From Desulfallas sp. Bu1-1 (GTDB taxonomy: Bacteria > Bacillota > Desulfotomaculia > Desulfotomaculales > Desulfallaceae), in NCBI RefSeq assembly GCF_015594625.1, contig NZ_JADNRQ010000001.1:372001-436000 (forward strand): DNA of 64,000 nucleotides, written 5' to 3'. The notes under the pieces were generated by a model, which was not told the origin of the DNA, searched no databases, and saw nothing but the letters and a program-made list of their open reading frames with translations. The translations under genes were made by a program, and so were the position numbers. Shown here piece after piece: positions 35,712-45,307 of the stretch (positions within the stretch are counted from its first letter, which is position 1; each line of letters begins with the position of its first letter).

Positions 35712-36923
35712 TTACCGGGTACCATGCTCCAGGCGAGCATTGATTTCCTCCAAAAACTCCCCGGTGTTTACTACTTTTTTATCTCCCTTTGCAAGTAATG
35801 CCAAATCCTTGGTCATTATACCAGCCTCGATGGTATCTATGGCGGCTTGTTCCAGTTTATCACTAAACTGAACCAATTCATTGATGCCGTCCAATTCGCC
35901 TCTTTTTCTTAATGCACTTGTCCATGCAAATAAAGTGGCGACGGGGTTGGTTGATGTTTCTTGACCTTTAAGATATTGATAATAATGTCTGGTCACTGTC
36001 CCGTGTGCAGCTTCATATTCGTAGTATCCCTCAGGTGAAACTAAAACTGATTTCATCATTGCCAGGCTGCCAAAAGCGGCAGCTATCATATCAGACATTA
36101 CGTCACCGTCATAGTTTTTACATGCCCAAATAAAGCCGCCTGAGCTGCGGATTACTCTGGCTACGGCATCATCAATCAATGTATAAAAATATTCGATACC
36201 GGCGGCTGAAAACTTATCATGATATTCTTTTTCATAAATTTCCTGGAAAATATCTTTAAAGGTATGGTGGTATTTCTTGGAAATAGTATCTTTGGTGGCA
36301 AACCACAGGTCCTGCCTTTGATCCAGTGCATAGTTGAAACATGCCCTTGCAAAACTCTCAATGGATTTATTCAGGTTATACATTCCCATAATAATGCCGG
36401 AACCATCAAAATCATGGATCACTTCTTTGGTTACATGGCCATCTTGATCTGTAAAGATTAATTCCGCCTTTCCTTTAGTGTTAATCTTCATTTCCACACC
36501 TTTATATATATCACCATAAGCATGCCGGGCAATTGTAATGGGCTTGTCCCATGTTTTTACAAAGGGTTTGATGTTTTTTACAATAATCGGTGTACGAAAA
36601 ACTGTTCCGTCCAAAATTGCTCTAATTGTTCCGTTGGGGCTTTTCCACATCTGTTTTAAATTATATTCTTTTACCCGCTGGGCATTTGGGGTAATAGTGG
36701 CGCACTTAACAGCCACACCATATTTTTTGGTGGCTTCTGCAGCTTGGATAGTTATCTGGTCATTTGTTTCATCCCTTTTTTTGAGGCCCAGGTCGTAATA
36801 CTCTGTTTTTAAATCTATGTAAGGCGTTAAAAGGATGTCTTTGATTTGTTGCCATATAACTCTGGTCATTTCGTCGCCATCCATCTCCACCAGTGGAACT
36901 TTCATTTGAATTTTTTCCGCCAT
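35712..36923 (-). CDS. icd: NADP-dependent isocitrate dehydrogenase (eukaryote-like type)
   Basis: 403 aa. [12 protein letters not shown], then [16 protein letters not shown] (substrate-binding Ser/Asn/Arg), the [11 protein letters not shown] segment and the [10 protein letters not shown] ... [11 protein letters not shown] metal-binding aspartates identify a type II homodimeric isocitrate dehydrogenase that makes 2-oxoglutarate and NADPH. Length fits (about 400). Single gene with its own leader, ATG behind GGAAGGGAAG. Confidence 0.95.
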   Translation of the reverse strand: MAEKIQMKVPLVEMDGDEMTRVIWQQIKDILLTPYIDLKTEYYDLGLKKRDETNDQITIQAAEATKKYGVAVKCATITPNAQRVKEYNLKQMWKSPNGTIRAILDGTVFRTPIIVKNIKPFVKTWDKPITIARHAYGDIYKGVEMKINTKGKAELIFTDQDGHVTKEVIHDFDGSGIIMGMYNLNKSIESFARACFNYALDQRQDLWFATKDTISKKYHHTFKDIFQEIYEKEYHDKFSAAGIEYFYTLIDDAVARVIRSSGGFIWACKNYDGDVMSDMIAAAFGSLAMMKSVLVSPEGYYEYEAAHGTVTRHYYQYLKGQETSTNPVATLFAWTSALRKRGELDGINELVQFSDKLEQAAIDTIEAGIMTKDLALLAKGDKKVVNTGEFLEEINARLEHGTR

Positions 36924-37152
36924 AAAAGGTCTTCCCTTCCTAATCTTATTTCATTTAATACATTACAACACATTATACAACATCTTGGAATTCAGATATA
37001 GAGGGTTTTTTTGCTTAGTTGAGTTCGTATAATTGTGTAAAATCGGTTTCCTGAAAAAATAGTGGGAGCCATTTACAAATTCCTCTAGAATAGAAGCTTG
37101 AGAAAAATCTTGGGGAAAAATAGTATAATATTATCATAGGGTTATTGGGAAA

Positions 37153-37599
37153 GTGGAATTTAAGCAGATGGAAGAAAAGGTTTATAAAGAAATACTTATG
37201 AAATCTCCCTTTGGCTATGCTTGTCACAAGGTGCTGTACGGGAGGCAGGGAGAGCCGGAAGACTATATCTTTCTGGAAGTTAATCCCGCCTTTGAAGAAA
37301 TGACCGGGTTAAAAAGCGAAGCTATCCTCGGGAAAAGGGTGACGGAAGTGCTGCCCGGCATCAGGGCGGGCGGCTTTGACTGGGTGGCCTTTTACGGCAA
37401 GGTGGCCCTAACCGGCGAAAGGCAGGAGTACAGCCAGTATGCAGAACAGCCGCAAGCACCAATTATCAAAGGTGTGGGGAGAGTATCTTGGCTACGAAGC
37501 AAAGTCTTCCGGGCGAAACTGTGTCCGGTTTACAGGTGCATGTATATAGATTCAAGTGTTAGTAACCCCGGGTTATGCCGGGGTTTTTGCATAGGTTGA
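37153..37599 (+). pseudogene. PAS-domain sensor, truncated
   Basis: Starts GTG 37153 or ATG 37168. Residues ~12-95 are a PAS domain (EILMKSPFGYACHKVL, FLEVNPAFEEMTGL, EAILGKRVTEVLPGI). After ERQEYSQYAEQ the frame becomes unlike a protein and ends near 37599. Full-length relatives continue into more PAS domains and a kinase or GGDEF output, so this is a 5' remnant. Confidence 0.65.
37563..37590 (+). terminator. Rho-independent terminator
   Basis: AACCCCGG-GTTATG-CCGGGGTT stem followed by TTTGC. Confidence 0.75.
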
Positions 37600-37725
37600 A
37601 AACTTCCCGGTCAAATGCAGTTTTAATTATTATTATTCAGTACATTAAGGAGACGGGGGAGTTTCCGAAATAAATGTGGTAAGAAATAAGTGTCAAACCT
37701 TTTGTATTTGGTGCCGCCAAGTCTC

Positions 37726-37755
37726 TTGACACAAATGTATACAAAATTGTATACT
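37726..37755 (+). promoter_or_regulatory. SigA promoter with operator palindrome of mazEF
   Basis: TTGACA (37726-37731), 18-base spacer, TATACT (37750-37755). Two GTATAC half-sites (37737-37742 and 37749-37754), six bases apart, lie across the -10 box, as expected for repression by the antitoxin complex. Confidence 0.75.
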
Positions 37756-37791
37756 TATTTGTAACAAACTGAATGCTGGGGGTCTTTAAGG

Positions 37792-38040
37792 GTGTCTACT
37801 ACAGTCAGAATTAGTCAATCTTCCTGGAAAGCGCTTAAATTAATCGCTACACAAGCAGGTGAGCCAATGCAGGCAGTCCTTGATAAAGCTATTGAAGCAT
37901 ACCGGAGGCAGTATTTTTTACAAAAAGCAAATGATGCATATGCAGCCTTAAGGAAAAATGCTGAAGCCTGGCAAGAAGAAGTTAAGGAGCGTGAAGCATG
38001 GGACATCACCCTGGGGGATGGGCTGAGGAGAGATGATTAA
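37792..38040 (+). CDS. Antitoxin of a MazEF-type pair
   Basis: 82 aa with a GTG start 9 bases after GGGGG. The N-terminal STTVRISQSSWKALKLIA is ribbon-helix-helix-like and the C-terminal acidic region probably wraps the toxin. It ends overlapping the first base of the MazF start codon. Likely represses its own promoter through the GTATAC palindrome. Confidence 0.8.
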   Translation: MSTTVRISQSSWKALKLIATQAGEPMQAVLDKAIEAYRRQYFLQKANDAYAALRKNAEAWQEEVKEREAWDITLGDGLRRDD

Positions 38041-38387
38041 TGACTGAAAAACAGCCCTCCCGTGGTGAAATTTGGTTTGTTGATCTTAACCCTGCCCGTG
38101 GACATGAACAAGCGGGTAAAAGGCCTGCCCTTGTTGTTTCAGTAGATTTATTTAATAGCGGCCCGGCAGGACTTATAGTTGTCCTGCCTGTAACGACTAA
38201 AGATAAAGGGATACCTTTTCATGTAGAAATTTACCCGCCGGAGGGTGGCTTAAAAGAAAAAAGTTTTATTAAGTGTGAGGATATAAGATCTATTTCGAAA
38301 GAGAGGCTTTTATCACGGATAGGTATAGTTTCTTTAGTAACCATGGAAGCAGTTGAAGATAGGATTCGTATATTGCTGAACCTTTAA
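38040..38387 (+). CDS. mazF: MazF/PemK-type mRNA interferase
   Basis: 115 aa. The PemK fold is clear: SRGEIWFVDLNPARGHEQAG, KRPALVVS, VLPVTTK, and the KCEDIRSIS strand with a conserved aspartate. MazF toxins cut RNA at short sequences. Complete and co-translated with the antitoxin. Confidence 0.9.
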   Translation: MTEKQPSRGEIWFVDLNPARGHEQAGKRPALVVSVDLFNSGPAGLIVVLPVTTKDKGIPFHVEIYPPEGGLKEKSFIKCEDIRSISKERLLSRIGIVSLVTMEAVEDRIRILLNL

Positions 38388-38394
38388 ATGGTGC

Positions 38395-38457
38395 CAGTGG
38401 AGAACCATATTCATTCAAGGAGCGGTCTCGTGGTTTCGAATCTACTTTCTCCGCCAA
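38395..38457 (+). other. tRNA-Ser-like 3' remnant, possible attachment site
   Basis: GGAGAA at ~38399 can pair with TTCTCC at ~38448, which is followed by GCCA. Before it is a T-arm-like GTGGTTTCGAATCTAC. The space between is only ~43 bases, too short for a tRNA, so at most a decayed gene or an att site left by integration of the accessory region. Confidence 0.4.
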
Positions 38458-38677
38458 ATGCCTTATAAATCAAGGGGTTACTGAACATTTTTGCGCCAAA
38501 AACGGACCGCAGCCGGCGGTAGCCGCCGGTTGGCCGCCGGAATAGGTGAAAATTGAGTGCTATTAACCCCCGGTTTTAACACCGGCTGCCAGTCTTTTCA
38601 TTGGGCATGGCATTTATAAAGATATAGCAATTTCATCGGCTTATATCATAATGGCGAGGATTTCCGGGGTGTTATCA
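38458..38677. other. Short intergenic region with a GC palindrome
   Basis: No gene seen. Contains a CCGGCGG...CCGCCGG palindromic run near 38512-38540. Confidence 0.4.
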
Positions 38678-39523
38678 TTAGGCAATAATATATTTTTGAT
38701 TTAATATTTTTGCTTTGGTAGATGCTAAACTGGCACTATTGATAAGGCTTTCGACAACTTCATGCTGATTGATACAGTTGTCAGCATGGTTCTTATGACT
38801 GCCGCAAATTCCCGCTGAAACGGTAACGGGCACCCCGGCTTTGAGCGTATTATCTGTGATCAAATCTATAATTTTTTCGGCCAGATGCTTGGCATCGTTA
38901 ATTTTGTCAAGGGTAACAACCACAAATTCGTCACCGCCGTATCTACAGGCAAAGTCATGCTTATTGTCTATGTTCTCGCGCAATATCCTGGAAATTTCTT
39001 TTAAGCATCTATCCCCATAAATATGTCCTAATTCTTTATTAATTTTACCGAAATCATTTACATCAAATAAAATTACAGAAATTTCATTACCTTCAGAGAG
39101 CAGTTTTTTTGCAACTTGATATATATAAGCTGAATTATATATACCAGTTAATGGATCATACATTTGACCTATGTTTTTCATTATTTGAGATTTGGTAATT
39201 ATCCCTACGATTTTTCCGTTTTCTATTACCGGCAACCGTTCGATTTTGTGTTTTTCCATTGTTTCGGCCGCGTCCAAAATTATATCATTTGGCGTGCAAC
39301 AAATAACTTTTTTAGTCATTGCATCGGCCACAATTCGATTGGGATGATTAAGGCGTATATCCCTTGATGTAATAATACCTACAAGTCTATCATCTTCGAT
39401 AACCGGTAACCCGCCTAATTGATTATCACGCATATACTCCGCAGCCTGAAAAACACTTTTTTCAGGATCGATTGTTAATACGGGGATTGTCATTAAATCT
39501 TTAACTTTAAGCAGGTTGGACAT
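38678..39523 (-). CDS. CBS-pair diguanylate cyclase
   Basis: 281 aa. Two CBS domains (residues ~1-115: VKDLMTIPVLTIDPEKS, LPVIEDDRLVGIITSRD, and a second repeat) precede a GGDEF domain with intact YGGDEF near 200, which makes cyclic di-GMP from GTP. CBS pairs bind adenine nucleotides, so activity may follow energy state. Third gene of a minus-strand unit led by a c-di-GMP riboswitch. Confidence 0.9.
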   Translation of the reverse strand: MSNLLKVKDLMTIPVLTIDPEKSVFQAAEYMRDNQLGGLPVIEDDRLVGIITSRDIRLNHPNRIVADAMTKKVICCTPNDIILDAAETMEKHKIERLPVIENGKIVGIITKSQIMKNIGQMYDPLTGIYNSAYIYQVAKKLLSEGNEISVILFDVNDFGKINKELGHIYGDRCLKEISRILRENIDNKHDFACRYGGDEFVVVTLDKINDAKHLAEKIIDLITDNTLKAGVPVTVSAGICGSHKNHADNCINQHEVVESLINSASLASTKAKILNQKYIIA

Positions 39524-39883
39524 TTACACATCAACTTCTTTGTATATAGAAATTGTTATTTCTAATTTAGCTTTAACCAGGGACTTGTCACTTGTTAACT
39601 TTATGCCTTCCTCAAGTATAGTATTAACTAAAGTGTCTCGTGATATCCAATTGAATAGCGAGCTTTTAACAGCCATGGCTTCGATCTGATCGTTTTCCAC
39701 CGGAATAATCTCGTATTGCCCGGGAGCCAGAGCGTTAACCATTCTGCGCACGGCCTCAGGTCCTATGGCGGCCCGTTTACCAATTAACAGTACATCTTGC
39801 ATGGGGGGGAGATCAAAGTCAGAAAAATGTATTTGTACGTTAGCCTTTCTATTGACAATTTTTTTGTCTTTTTCTGTGTTCAT
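39524..39883 (-). CDS. Hypothetical protein of the c-di-GMP operon
   Basis: 119 aa from ATG 39883 behind GAGGT; it ends directly at the CBS-GGDEF start. Contains a VLLIGKRAAIGPEAVRRMVN helix and a C-terminal AKLEITISIYKEV strand. No family recognised. Its place between an HD-GYP and a GGDEF gene suggests a part in the same signalling. Confidence 0.75.
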   Translation of the reverse strand: MNTEKDKKIVNRKANVQIHFSDFDLPPMQDVLLIGKRAAIGPEAVRRMVNALAPGQYEIIPVENDQIEAMAVKSSLFNWISRDTLVNTILEEGIKLTSDKSLVKAKLEITISIYKEVDV

Positions 39884-39910
39884 GTAAAAACCTCTTTCCA
39901 AAGGTAGGTT

Positions 39911-40522
39911 TTAGCCGAATTTATTGATTAGTTGCCCCATGAATTTATTAATTGATGTATGGTATGGTCTTTTTGCCAGTTCCAGAATGCATAATTCAAA
40001 TTTTTCTACTAATTCCGGGGAAAATTGAGTACCTTTATTATTATTCAACTCTTTAAGGGCGTCTGTAAGGGTTTTGGGTTTTTGGTAAGGGCGGGAACTG
40101 GTCATGGCATCAAACGCATCTGCAATCGTAACAATGCTCGCCAGTTCAGGAATTTCTTGCCCACACAGGCCTTCATAACCTTTTCCGTCCCAACGTTCAT
40201 GGTGGTAAAGAATAATTGGAAGGATTTCCTGGCTTTCCTTAAATTGGTCAAGCATTTTAGCACCCCAAACAGTATGTTGTTTTACTATTGAAAATTCATA
40301 ATCTGATAACTTGCCGGGTTTGTTTAAAATATTCTCATCGATGCAGCTTTTTCCTATATCATGGAGCAAAGCTCCTACAGTAAGCGTTTTTAATTGTTCG
40401 TAAGTGCAACCGATATACTCGGCCAGTCTTACAGCTAAATAACATACGTTGCAGGAATGGCGGCGTAAATCATGGGGAAATCCGGCAATAATTGTTTTTA
40501 CGAAGTTCAGGTCAAATTGCAA
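39911..40522 (-). CDS. HD-GYP cyclic di-GMP phosphodiesterase
   Basis: 203 aa. LLHDIGK (His-Asp near 53-54), HHERWDGKGYEG near 108-119 and DAFDAMTSSRPY near 140 form the HD-GYP active site (GYE in place of GYP). It hydrolyses c-di-GMP. The last residue of the signature is altered, but the metal ligands look present. First gene after the riboswitch; ATG after GGAGGGA. Confidence 0.9.
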   Translation of the reverse strand: MQFDLNFVKTIIAGFPHDLRRHSCNVCYLAVRLAEYIGCTYEQLKTLTVGALLHDIGKSCIDENILNKPGKLSDYEFSIVKQHTVWGAKMLDQFKESQEILPIILYHHERWDGKGYEGLCGQEIPELASIVTIADAFDAMTSSRPYQKPKTLTDALKELNNNKGTQFSPELVEKFELCILELAKRPYHTSINKFMGQLINKFG

Positions 40523-40593
40523 TTAATATGTCCCTCCAAATAAACCAAAGGCATATCTACCGTGAAAGGAGGGGGATAATAAAGAATAAAAAA

Positions 40594-40694
40594 CTGTTTC
40601 CCCGCAGCTTGGCAGTCATAGCCCAGATACACCGGGCTTTAGACCCATAGCTTTGCGCCCTACTCTTTCGATGTAGTTTGCCTTTGTGAAACAG
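40594..40694 (-). ncRNA. Cyclic di-GMP-I (GEMM) riboswitch
   Basis: Minus-strand RNA contains GGCAAACTACATCGAAAG, GGGCGCAAAGC and GGGTCTAAA in the order of the class-I c-di-GMP aptamer, closed by CTGTTTC with GAAACAG. A run of six T follows the closing stem. It lies 70 bases before the HD-GYP gene, so c-di-GMP would control the genes that break it down and make it. Confidence 0.93.
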
Positions 40695-40820
40695 GTTATT
40701 ATTTAAATATCCTCAAATATTATACAACCATCAATCGACATATTTCAATAAAAATAAACTGTAAGTATACATAATGGCTGTCTATAAAATAAAAACAGTA
40801 CATTGAGGTACTTTGTTACA

Positions 40821-41141
40821 ATGAAAGGTTTTGTTGGAGAAAATATAAAACATTACAGAATCCAGCGGGGCCTGTCACAAAAAGAAGCAGCACTTCTGGC
40901 TGGTATTACGCCATCGTATTGGGGCTATTTAGAAAGAAGTCAAAAAAACCCTTCAATAAATCTTATTGAAAAAGTTGCGGATGTTCTTGGCATAGATGCT
41001 TATTTATTATTTATTGGCTCGCCGGATAATAAATTGCCTGCGGGCTTATTGCAATTACTATATACAATTAAAAACATGGAGCCCAAACATCTGGAATTTA
41101 TTACAACAGTTTTGAAAGCATATGTACAAATCCATAAATAA
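40821..41141 (+). CDS. XRE-family regulator
   Basis: 106 aa from ATG 40821. A Cro/CI helix-turn-helix (IQRGLSQKEAALLAGITPSYWGYLERSQKNPS) occupies residues ~12-60; the C-terminal ~35 residues are helical (LLQLLYTIKNMEPKHLEFITTVL). Resembles SinR-like regulators. Stands alone; 282 bases without a gene follow before recQ. Confidence 0.85.
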   Translation: MKGFVGENIKHYRIQRGLSQKEAALLAGITPSYWGYLERSQKNPSINLIEKVADVLGIDAYLLFIGSPDNKLPAGLLQLLYTIKNMEPKHLEFITTVLKAYVQIHK

Positions 41142-41423
41142 ATGGTTGCTGCTGGAACTACGGGACCGGGATCAGCTGCCGCTGCGTTTTACAAGTTGTT
41201 CGGAACGGCCGGCTGCGGGAATAATTTTGTTAACCTATTAATAATAAAATGTTAAAATAGATAATAATAAACATAAGTTTAGCATGCCAGTCGTTATGCT
41301 TGGAACAGACTGGAAAGAAATTTTGCCGTGCTGCGACATTGTGAACTGCTCAGGGGAACCAAAGAAGGAAACACCGTTTATATTACCACTATGAATTAAC
41401 TCCGGGGAATGGAAAAATAAACG

Positions 41424-43655
41424 ATGTGGACGACAGTGCTGGAACAAGCCCGGAAATTGCTCAAAAAATATTACGGCTATCCTACTTTTCGGGCGGGTCA
41501 GGAGAAAATTATCAGCAGCATCTTAAGCGGGCGCGACACGCTTGGCATTATGCCCACGGGCGGCGGCAAGTCCATTTGTTACCAGATCCCGGCCCTGGTC
41601 CGCCCCGGTACCGCGCTGGTCGTTTCGCCGCTGATTTCGCTGATGAAGGACCAGGTTGACGCTTTGATCAACCTGGGCATACCCGCCACTTTCATCAACA
41701 GTTCGCTGGATCACCGGGAAGTCGCCGCCCGTATGCGCGGTGTGGCCCGTGGTACGTATAAACTGCTCTACATCGCGCCGGAACGGTTGGAAGCGGAAGC
41801 TTTCAGGGCATTTCTCAACCGCTTGCGTGTTTCCCTGCTGGCCGTGGACGAGGCCCATTGTGTTTCCCAGTGGGGGCACGATTTCCGGCCCAGCTACCTC
41901 GCCATTGCCGGTTTGATTGCCGGGTTCTCCGTTCGACCGCCGGTGGCCGCGTTTACCGCCACCGCCACCGGCGAAGTGAAGCGAGATATCATCCGGTGCT
42001 TGACGCTTCAAGATCCTTTTATCCACGTGAGTGGGTTCGACCGCCCCAATTTATTCTTTTCGGTGGTACGCGGCGAGAATAAAAAATTTTTTTTGCATCA
42101 ATATTTAGCCCGGAATGAAGGGCGTTCCGGGATTATTTACGCGGCCACGCGCCGGGAAGTGGACAACCTTTACGAATTTCTGCTGGCCAAGGGATACGCC
42201 GCCGCCAAATACCACGCCGGGTTGAGCGATGACGCGCGTATCAGGGCCCAGGAAGCGTTTATCAACGATGATATTCAGGTCATGGTGGCTACCAACGCCT
42301 TCGGTATGGGCATCGACAAATCCAACGTACGGTTTGTAATTCACTACAACATGCCCAAGAACATGGAAGCCTATTACCAGGAGGCCGGCCGGGCCGGGCG
42401 TGACGGCGAGGCCGGAGAGTGTATCCTCCTTTTCAGCCCGCAAGACATTCAAATCCAAAAACTACTGATAGAGCAGAATGAATCCACCCCTGAACACAAA
42501 GCCGGCGAATACCGCAAGCTACAGTCTATGATCGATTACTGCCACACTGCCCGTTGTTTGCGCCGCTATATCCTCACCTATTTCGGCGAGGAAGATGTTC
42601 CCGGTAATTGCGGCAACTGCGGCAACTGCAGCGATGACGTCGAGCTTGTGGATATTACCGTCGAAGCGCAGAAAATTCTCTCCTGCTTGTGGCGCATGCG
42701 GGAACGCTACGGCATATCACTGGTGGCCGACGTTTTGAAAGGGGCGCGCAATAAAAAGGTGCTTGGGCCGGGATTCGACCGCCTGTCCACCTACGGGCTG
42801 CTCCGCGATTATTCGACGGAAGAAATCAAGGACATGATCAATATGTTGATCGCCGAAGGGTATATTACCATAACTGAAGGACGGTACCCGGTGCTTAAGC
42901 TCCGGGAAAAGGCTTACCCGGTGCTTAAGGGAGAAACCCGCGTCCACCGGAAAGTGCGCCGGGAAAAACAACCGCAGGCGGACAACGAACTTTTCGACCG
43001 GTTGCGCCGGTTGCGCAAGGAAATCGCTAGCCGGGAAGGCCTGCCGCCTTACATGATCTTTCCGGACAGCACACTGCGGGAGATGAGCGAGCGTTGTCCC
43101 ACCGGTGAGCGGGCGTTGCGGCTAATCACCGGGGTGGGGGAAATTAAGCTCCGGCGTTATGGAGCAGCGTTTCTTGAGGAAATCCGGCGTCACCTGGCGG
43201 AAAACGAAACCCCGAACACGGGAATCGCCCGCGCCACGAACCAGAACGTCCGGGCAAGCGCTGTAAAGCGGGCGGCTTTAGATCAAAACACGGCGTCATC
43301 CCGGCCTGGCCACATTATTCCCACCCAAAGGGCTCGGGAACTGGCCCTGGCCATCGGTGAAACCGGCGAGAATATCGAATTGCTGCCCGGACTATTCAAA
43401 CACCCGGATTACGAAGTGCGCAGGCGGGCCTGCTCGGCGGCGCGCAAAATAAAGGACGGTCGGATCGTCCGGCATATTGTGCCCTGCTTGTATGCGCCGG
43501 AACCCCAGGTCCGGCAGTACGCCTTGAAAGCCGTCCTGGAGAGCAAGTGCACCGGCGTTGTCGATCATGTGCGCAAGGTGCTGGAGCAGGAGGATAAGGA
43601 TTACAATATTAAATTATGCCAACAGATTATGGATGCCTTTGGTGAAAAGGCTTAA
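41424..43655 (+). CDS. recQ: RecQ helicase with extra HEAT-like C-terminus
   Basis: 743 aa. GYPTFRAGQEKII, MPTGGGKS, DEAHCVSQWGHDFRPSY and YYQEAGRAGRDG are RecQ helicase motifs. A zinc-binding RQC part (YCHTARCLRRYIL, CGNCGNCSD) and an HRDC-like domain (~525-600) follow. RecQ unwinds DNA 3' to 5' in repair. The last ~110 residues (LPGLFKHPDYEVRRRACSAA, then PEPQVRQYALKAVLES) are HEAT-like repeats not usual in RecQ. Probably recombination repair; the extra tail could hold a partner. Confidence 0.93.
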   Translation: MWTTVLEQARKLLKKYYGYPTFRAGQEKIISSILSGRDTLGIMPTGGGKSICYQIPALVRPGTALVVSPLISLMKDQVDALINLGIPATFINSSLDHREVAARMRGVARGTYKLLYIAPERLEAEAFRAFLNRLRVSLLAVDEAHCVSQWGHDFRPSYLAIAGLIAGFSVRPPVAAFTATATGEVKRDIIRCLTLQDPFIHVSGFDRPNLFFSVVRGENKKFFLHQYLARNEGRSGIIYAATRREVDNLYEFLLAKGYAAAKYHAGLSDDARIRAQEAFINDDIQVMVATNAFGMGIDKSNVRFVIHYNMPKNMEAYYQEAGRAGRDGEAGECILLFSPQDIQIQKLLIEQNESTPEHKAGEYRKLQSMIDYCHTARCLRRYILTYFGEEDVPGNCGNCGNCSDDVELVDITVEAQKILSCLWRMRERYGISLVADVLKGARNKKVLGPGFDRLSTYGLLRDYSTEEIKDMINMLIAEGYITITEGRYPVLKLREKAYPVLKGETRVHRKVRREKQPQADNELFDRLRRLRKEIASREGLPPYMIFPDSTLREMSERCPTGERALRLITGVGEIKLRRYGAAFLEEIRRHLAENETPNTGIARATNQNVRASAVKRAALDQNTASSRPGHIIPTQRARELALAIGETGENIELLPGLFKHPDYEVRRRACSAARKIKDGRIVRHIVPCLYAPEPQVRQYALKAVLESKCTGVVDHVRKVLEQEDKDYNIKLCQQIMDAFGEKA

Positions 43656-43737
43656 AAAGTCACCGAAGGGCCGATATAATATTAAGGTTCTTTTAAGCGA
43701 GAATATTGAAAAAAATTATCATTCCCAAAAGGAGGAA

Positions 43738-44961
43738 ATGAAAAAAAATAATCTAAATATTGCCATTAAAAAGATGGGAAAAGAAGGTGTTGAATTGATA
43801 TCACCTATGGTCAAGCAAGCACTGCAATTATTCCCCCTGGAGATGGTGGCCTGCAACATCATTGACCCCGGATGTTCCAAGGCGGTTAAAAAAATCTCCG
43901 GAGATATTTTAGACCGGGAATCCCAACCGCTGTTAGTCCTGAACAGCGAGGGAGACACCGTCCTGGCCAACGCCGCCCTGCGCAAAATGGCCCGGGTGTT
44001 GTCCGGGGATGGTGAAATTAAGATATGTTTTAAGGAGCTGGACTTCAGGGATGAGCAGTTGGCCAAAATATTGGATTTCGGAATCCCGATCAGGGATTAC
44101 CGGGATAATTTGGTGCTCAATGAAAACACTAATATTCCCGTTCGGGTTTCCGCCTACCCTATCTTTATTGGGCAGGATTTGCGGTTGGGGACGGTTTGTA
44201 TCATCGATGATTTAACCATAGAGGCCGGTTATCAAGAGCTGCTGAAAAAACTTAAGGAGTTTGAGCATCAGCTGGATAGAAGTGGAAAGCTGTCCTCCAT
44301 TGGTGAGCTGGCTGCCGGAACAGCCCACGAAATTCGCAACCCTTTAACCACTGTCCGGGGTTTCGTGCAAATCATTCAGCAAAAGATCAGGAAAAACGAA
44401 ACCTCCGGAATTGATTCTTATGTCCAGCTAATTCTGGCGGAAATTGACAGGATCAATAAAATTCTTACCGATTTTTTAAACCTGGCCAAGCCCCAGGAGG
44501 CAAAAATGGAACCGGTAAATATTAACGAGTTGCTCAATGAAGTGATGTTCCTAATGGAAAACGAAGCCCTGCGCAAGGAAATTCACATCAATCAGATATT
44601 GGCGGAACAGGTTCCCCTTGTCACGGCGGATAAATACCAGTTGGCCCAGGTGTTTTTGAATATCATCAGCAACGCTTTTCAGGCGATGCCCGTTAAAAAT
44701 GGCGTATTGACAATCAGGTCCAGCGTTTTGGACGACCAGTCCAAGGTAAACGTTGATTTTATTGACAACGGGGAAGGCATCCCGGAAGAACTGCTGAATA
44801 AAATATTCGACCCCTTTGTCAGCACAAAGGAAAACGGCACCGGCCTGGGTTTGGCTATCTCCCGCCGGATCATAAACGCCCACGGGGGTGAGATTAAAGT
44901 GACCAGCAGACCGGGAGAAGGAGCCATGTTTTCCGTTTTCCTGCCGGTCGGTGAAAAGTAA
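43738..44961 (+). CDS. PAS-containing sensor histidine kinase
   Basis: 407 aa from ATG 43738. GGAGG is only 2 bases before it, so an upstream start near the recQ end is possible. Residues ~65-170 are a PAS-like domain (PLLVLNSEGDTVLANAALRK). The H-box AHEIRNPLTTVRGF near 200, an N-box NIISNAFQAMP and GTGLGLAIS complete a HisKA-HATPase kinase. No membrane segment, so a cytoplasmic sensor. No response regulator is adjacent. Confidence 0.88.
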   Translation: MKKNNLNIAIKKMGKEGVELISPMVKQALQLFPLEMVACNIIDPGCSKAVKKISGDILDRESQPLLVLNSEGDTVLANAALRKMARVLSGDGEIKICFKELDFRDEQLAKILDFGIPIRDYRDNLVLNENTNIPVRVSAYPIFIGQDLRLGTVCIIDDLTIEAGYQELLKKLKEFEHQLDRSGKLSSIGELAAGTAHEIRNPLTTVRGFVQIIQQKIRKNETSGIDSYVQLILAEIDRINKILTDFLNLAKPQEAKMEPVNINELLNEVMFLMENEALRKEIHINQILAEQVPLVTADKYQLAQVFLNIISNAFQAMPVKNGVLTIRSSVLDDQSKVNVDFIDNGEGIPEELLNKIFDPFVSTKENGTGLGLAISRRIINAHGGEIKVTSRPGEGAMFSVFLPVGEK

Positions 44962-45307
44962 AAGACACTATAAGATAGTTCGACCCGGTGGTGATAACCC
45001 GGGCTATTTTGTCCATCCCCACCTGTACGGCGTCTTCCACTGTCGCGTCATTCAACACGGGCCCGCCTTTGACAATATAGGTGACCGTTTTCCCCATGCC
45101 GGATAGTTCTTCCACCAGTAACTTGTCAAAAACTATTTCTCCGGCATTATCTCCCACGATAACCACCTCATCCGCCTGTTCCAGCTTTTCAGTAAACCGG
45201 CTGTAATCGTTCCTGGAGAAACCGACGTCCTCATCAATGCCGGCGATGTTCATGCAGGTTACTGCCTGTTTAAGATAGCAATGAACGCAATCGATGGTGG
45301 CTCGCAT
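44955..45307 (-). pseudogene. DUF89 protein, internally deleted and truncated
   Basis: Begins normally (MRATIDCVHCYLKQAV, with the metal-associated CxxC) but jumps at once to the C-terminal half (ADEVVIVGDNAGEIVFDKLL, VKGGPVLNDATVEDAV), missing ~120 residues. It then loses its last part where it runs into the end of the kinase gene. DUF89 proteins are metal-dependent phosphatases of damaged sugar phosphates; this copy cannot be active. Confidence 0.8.
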
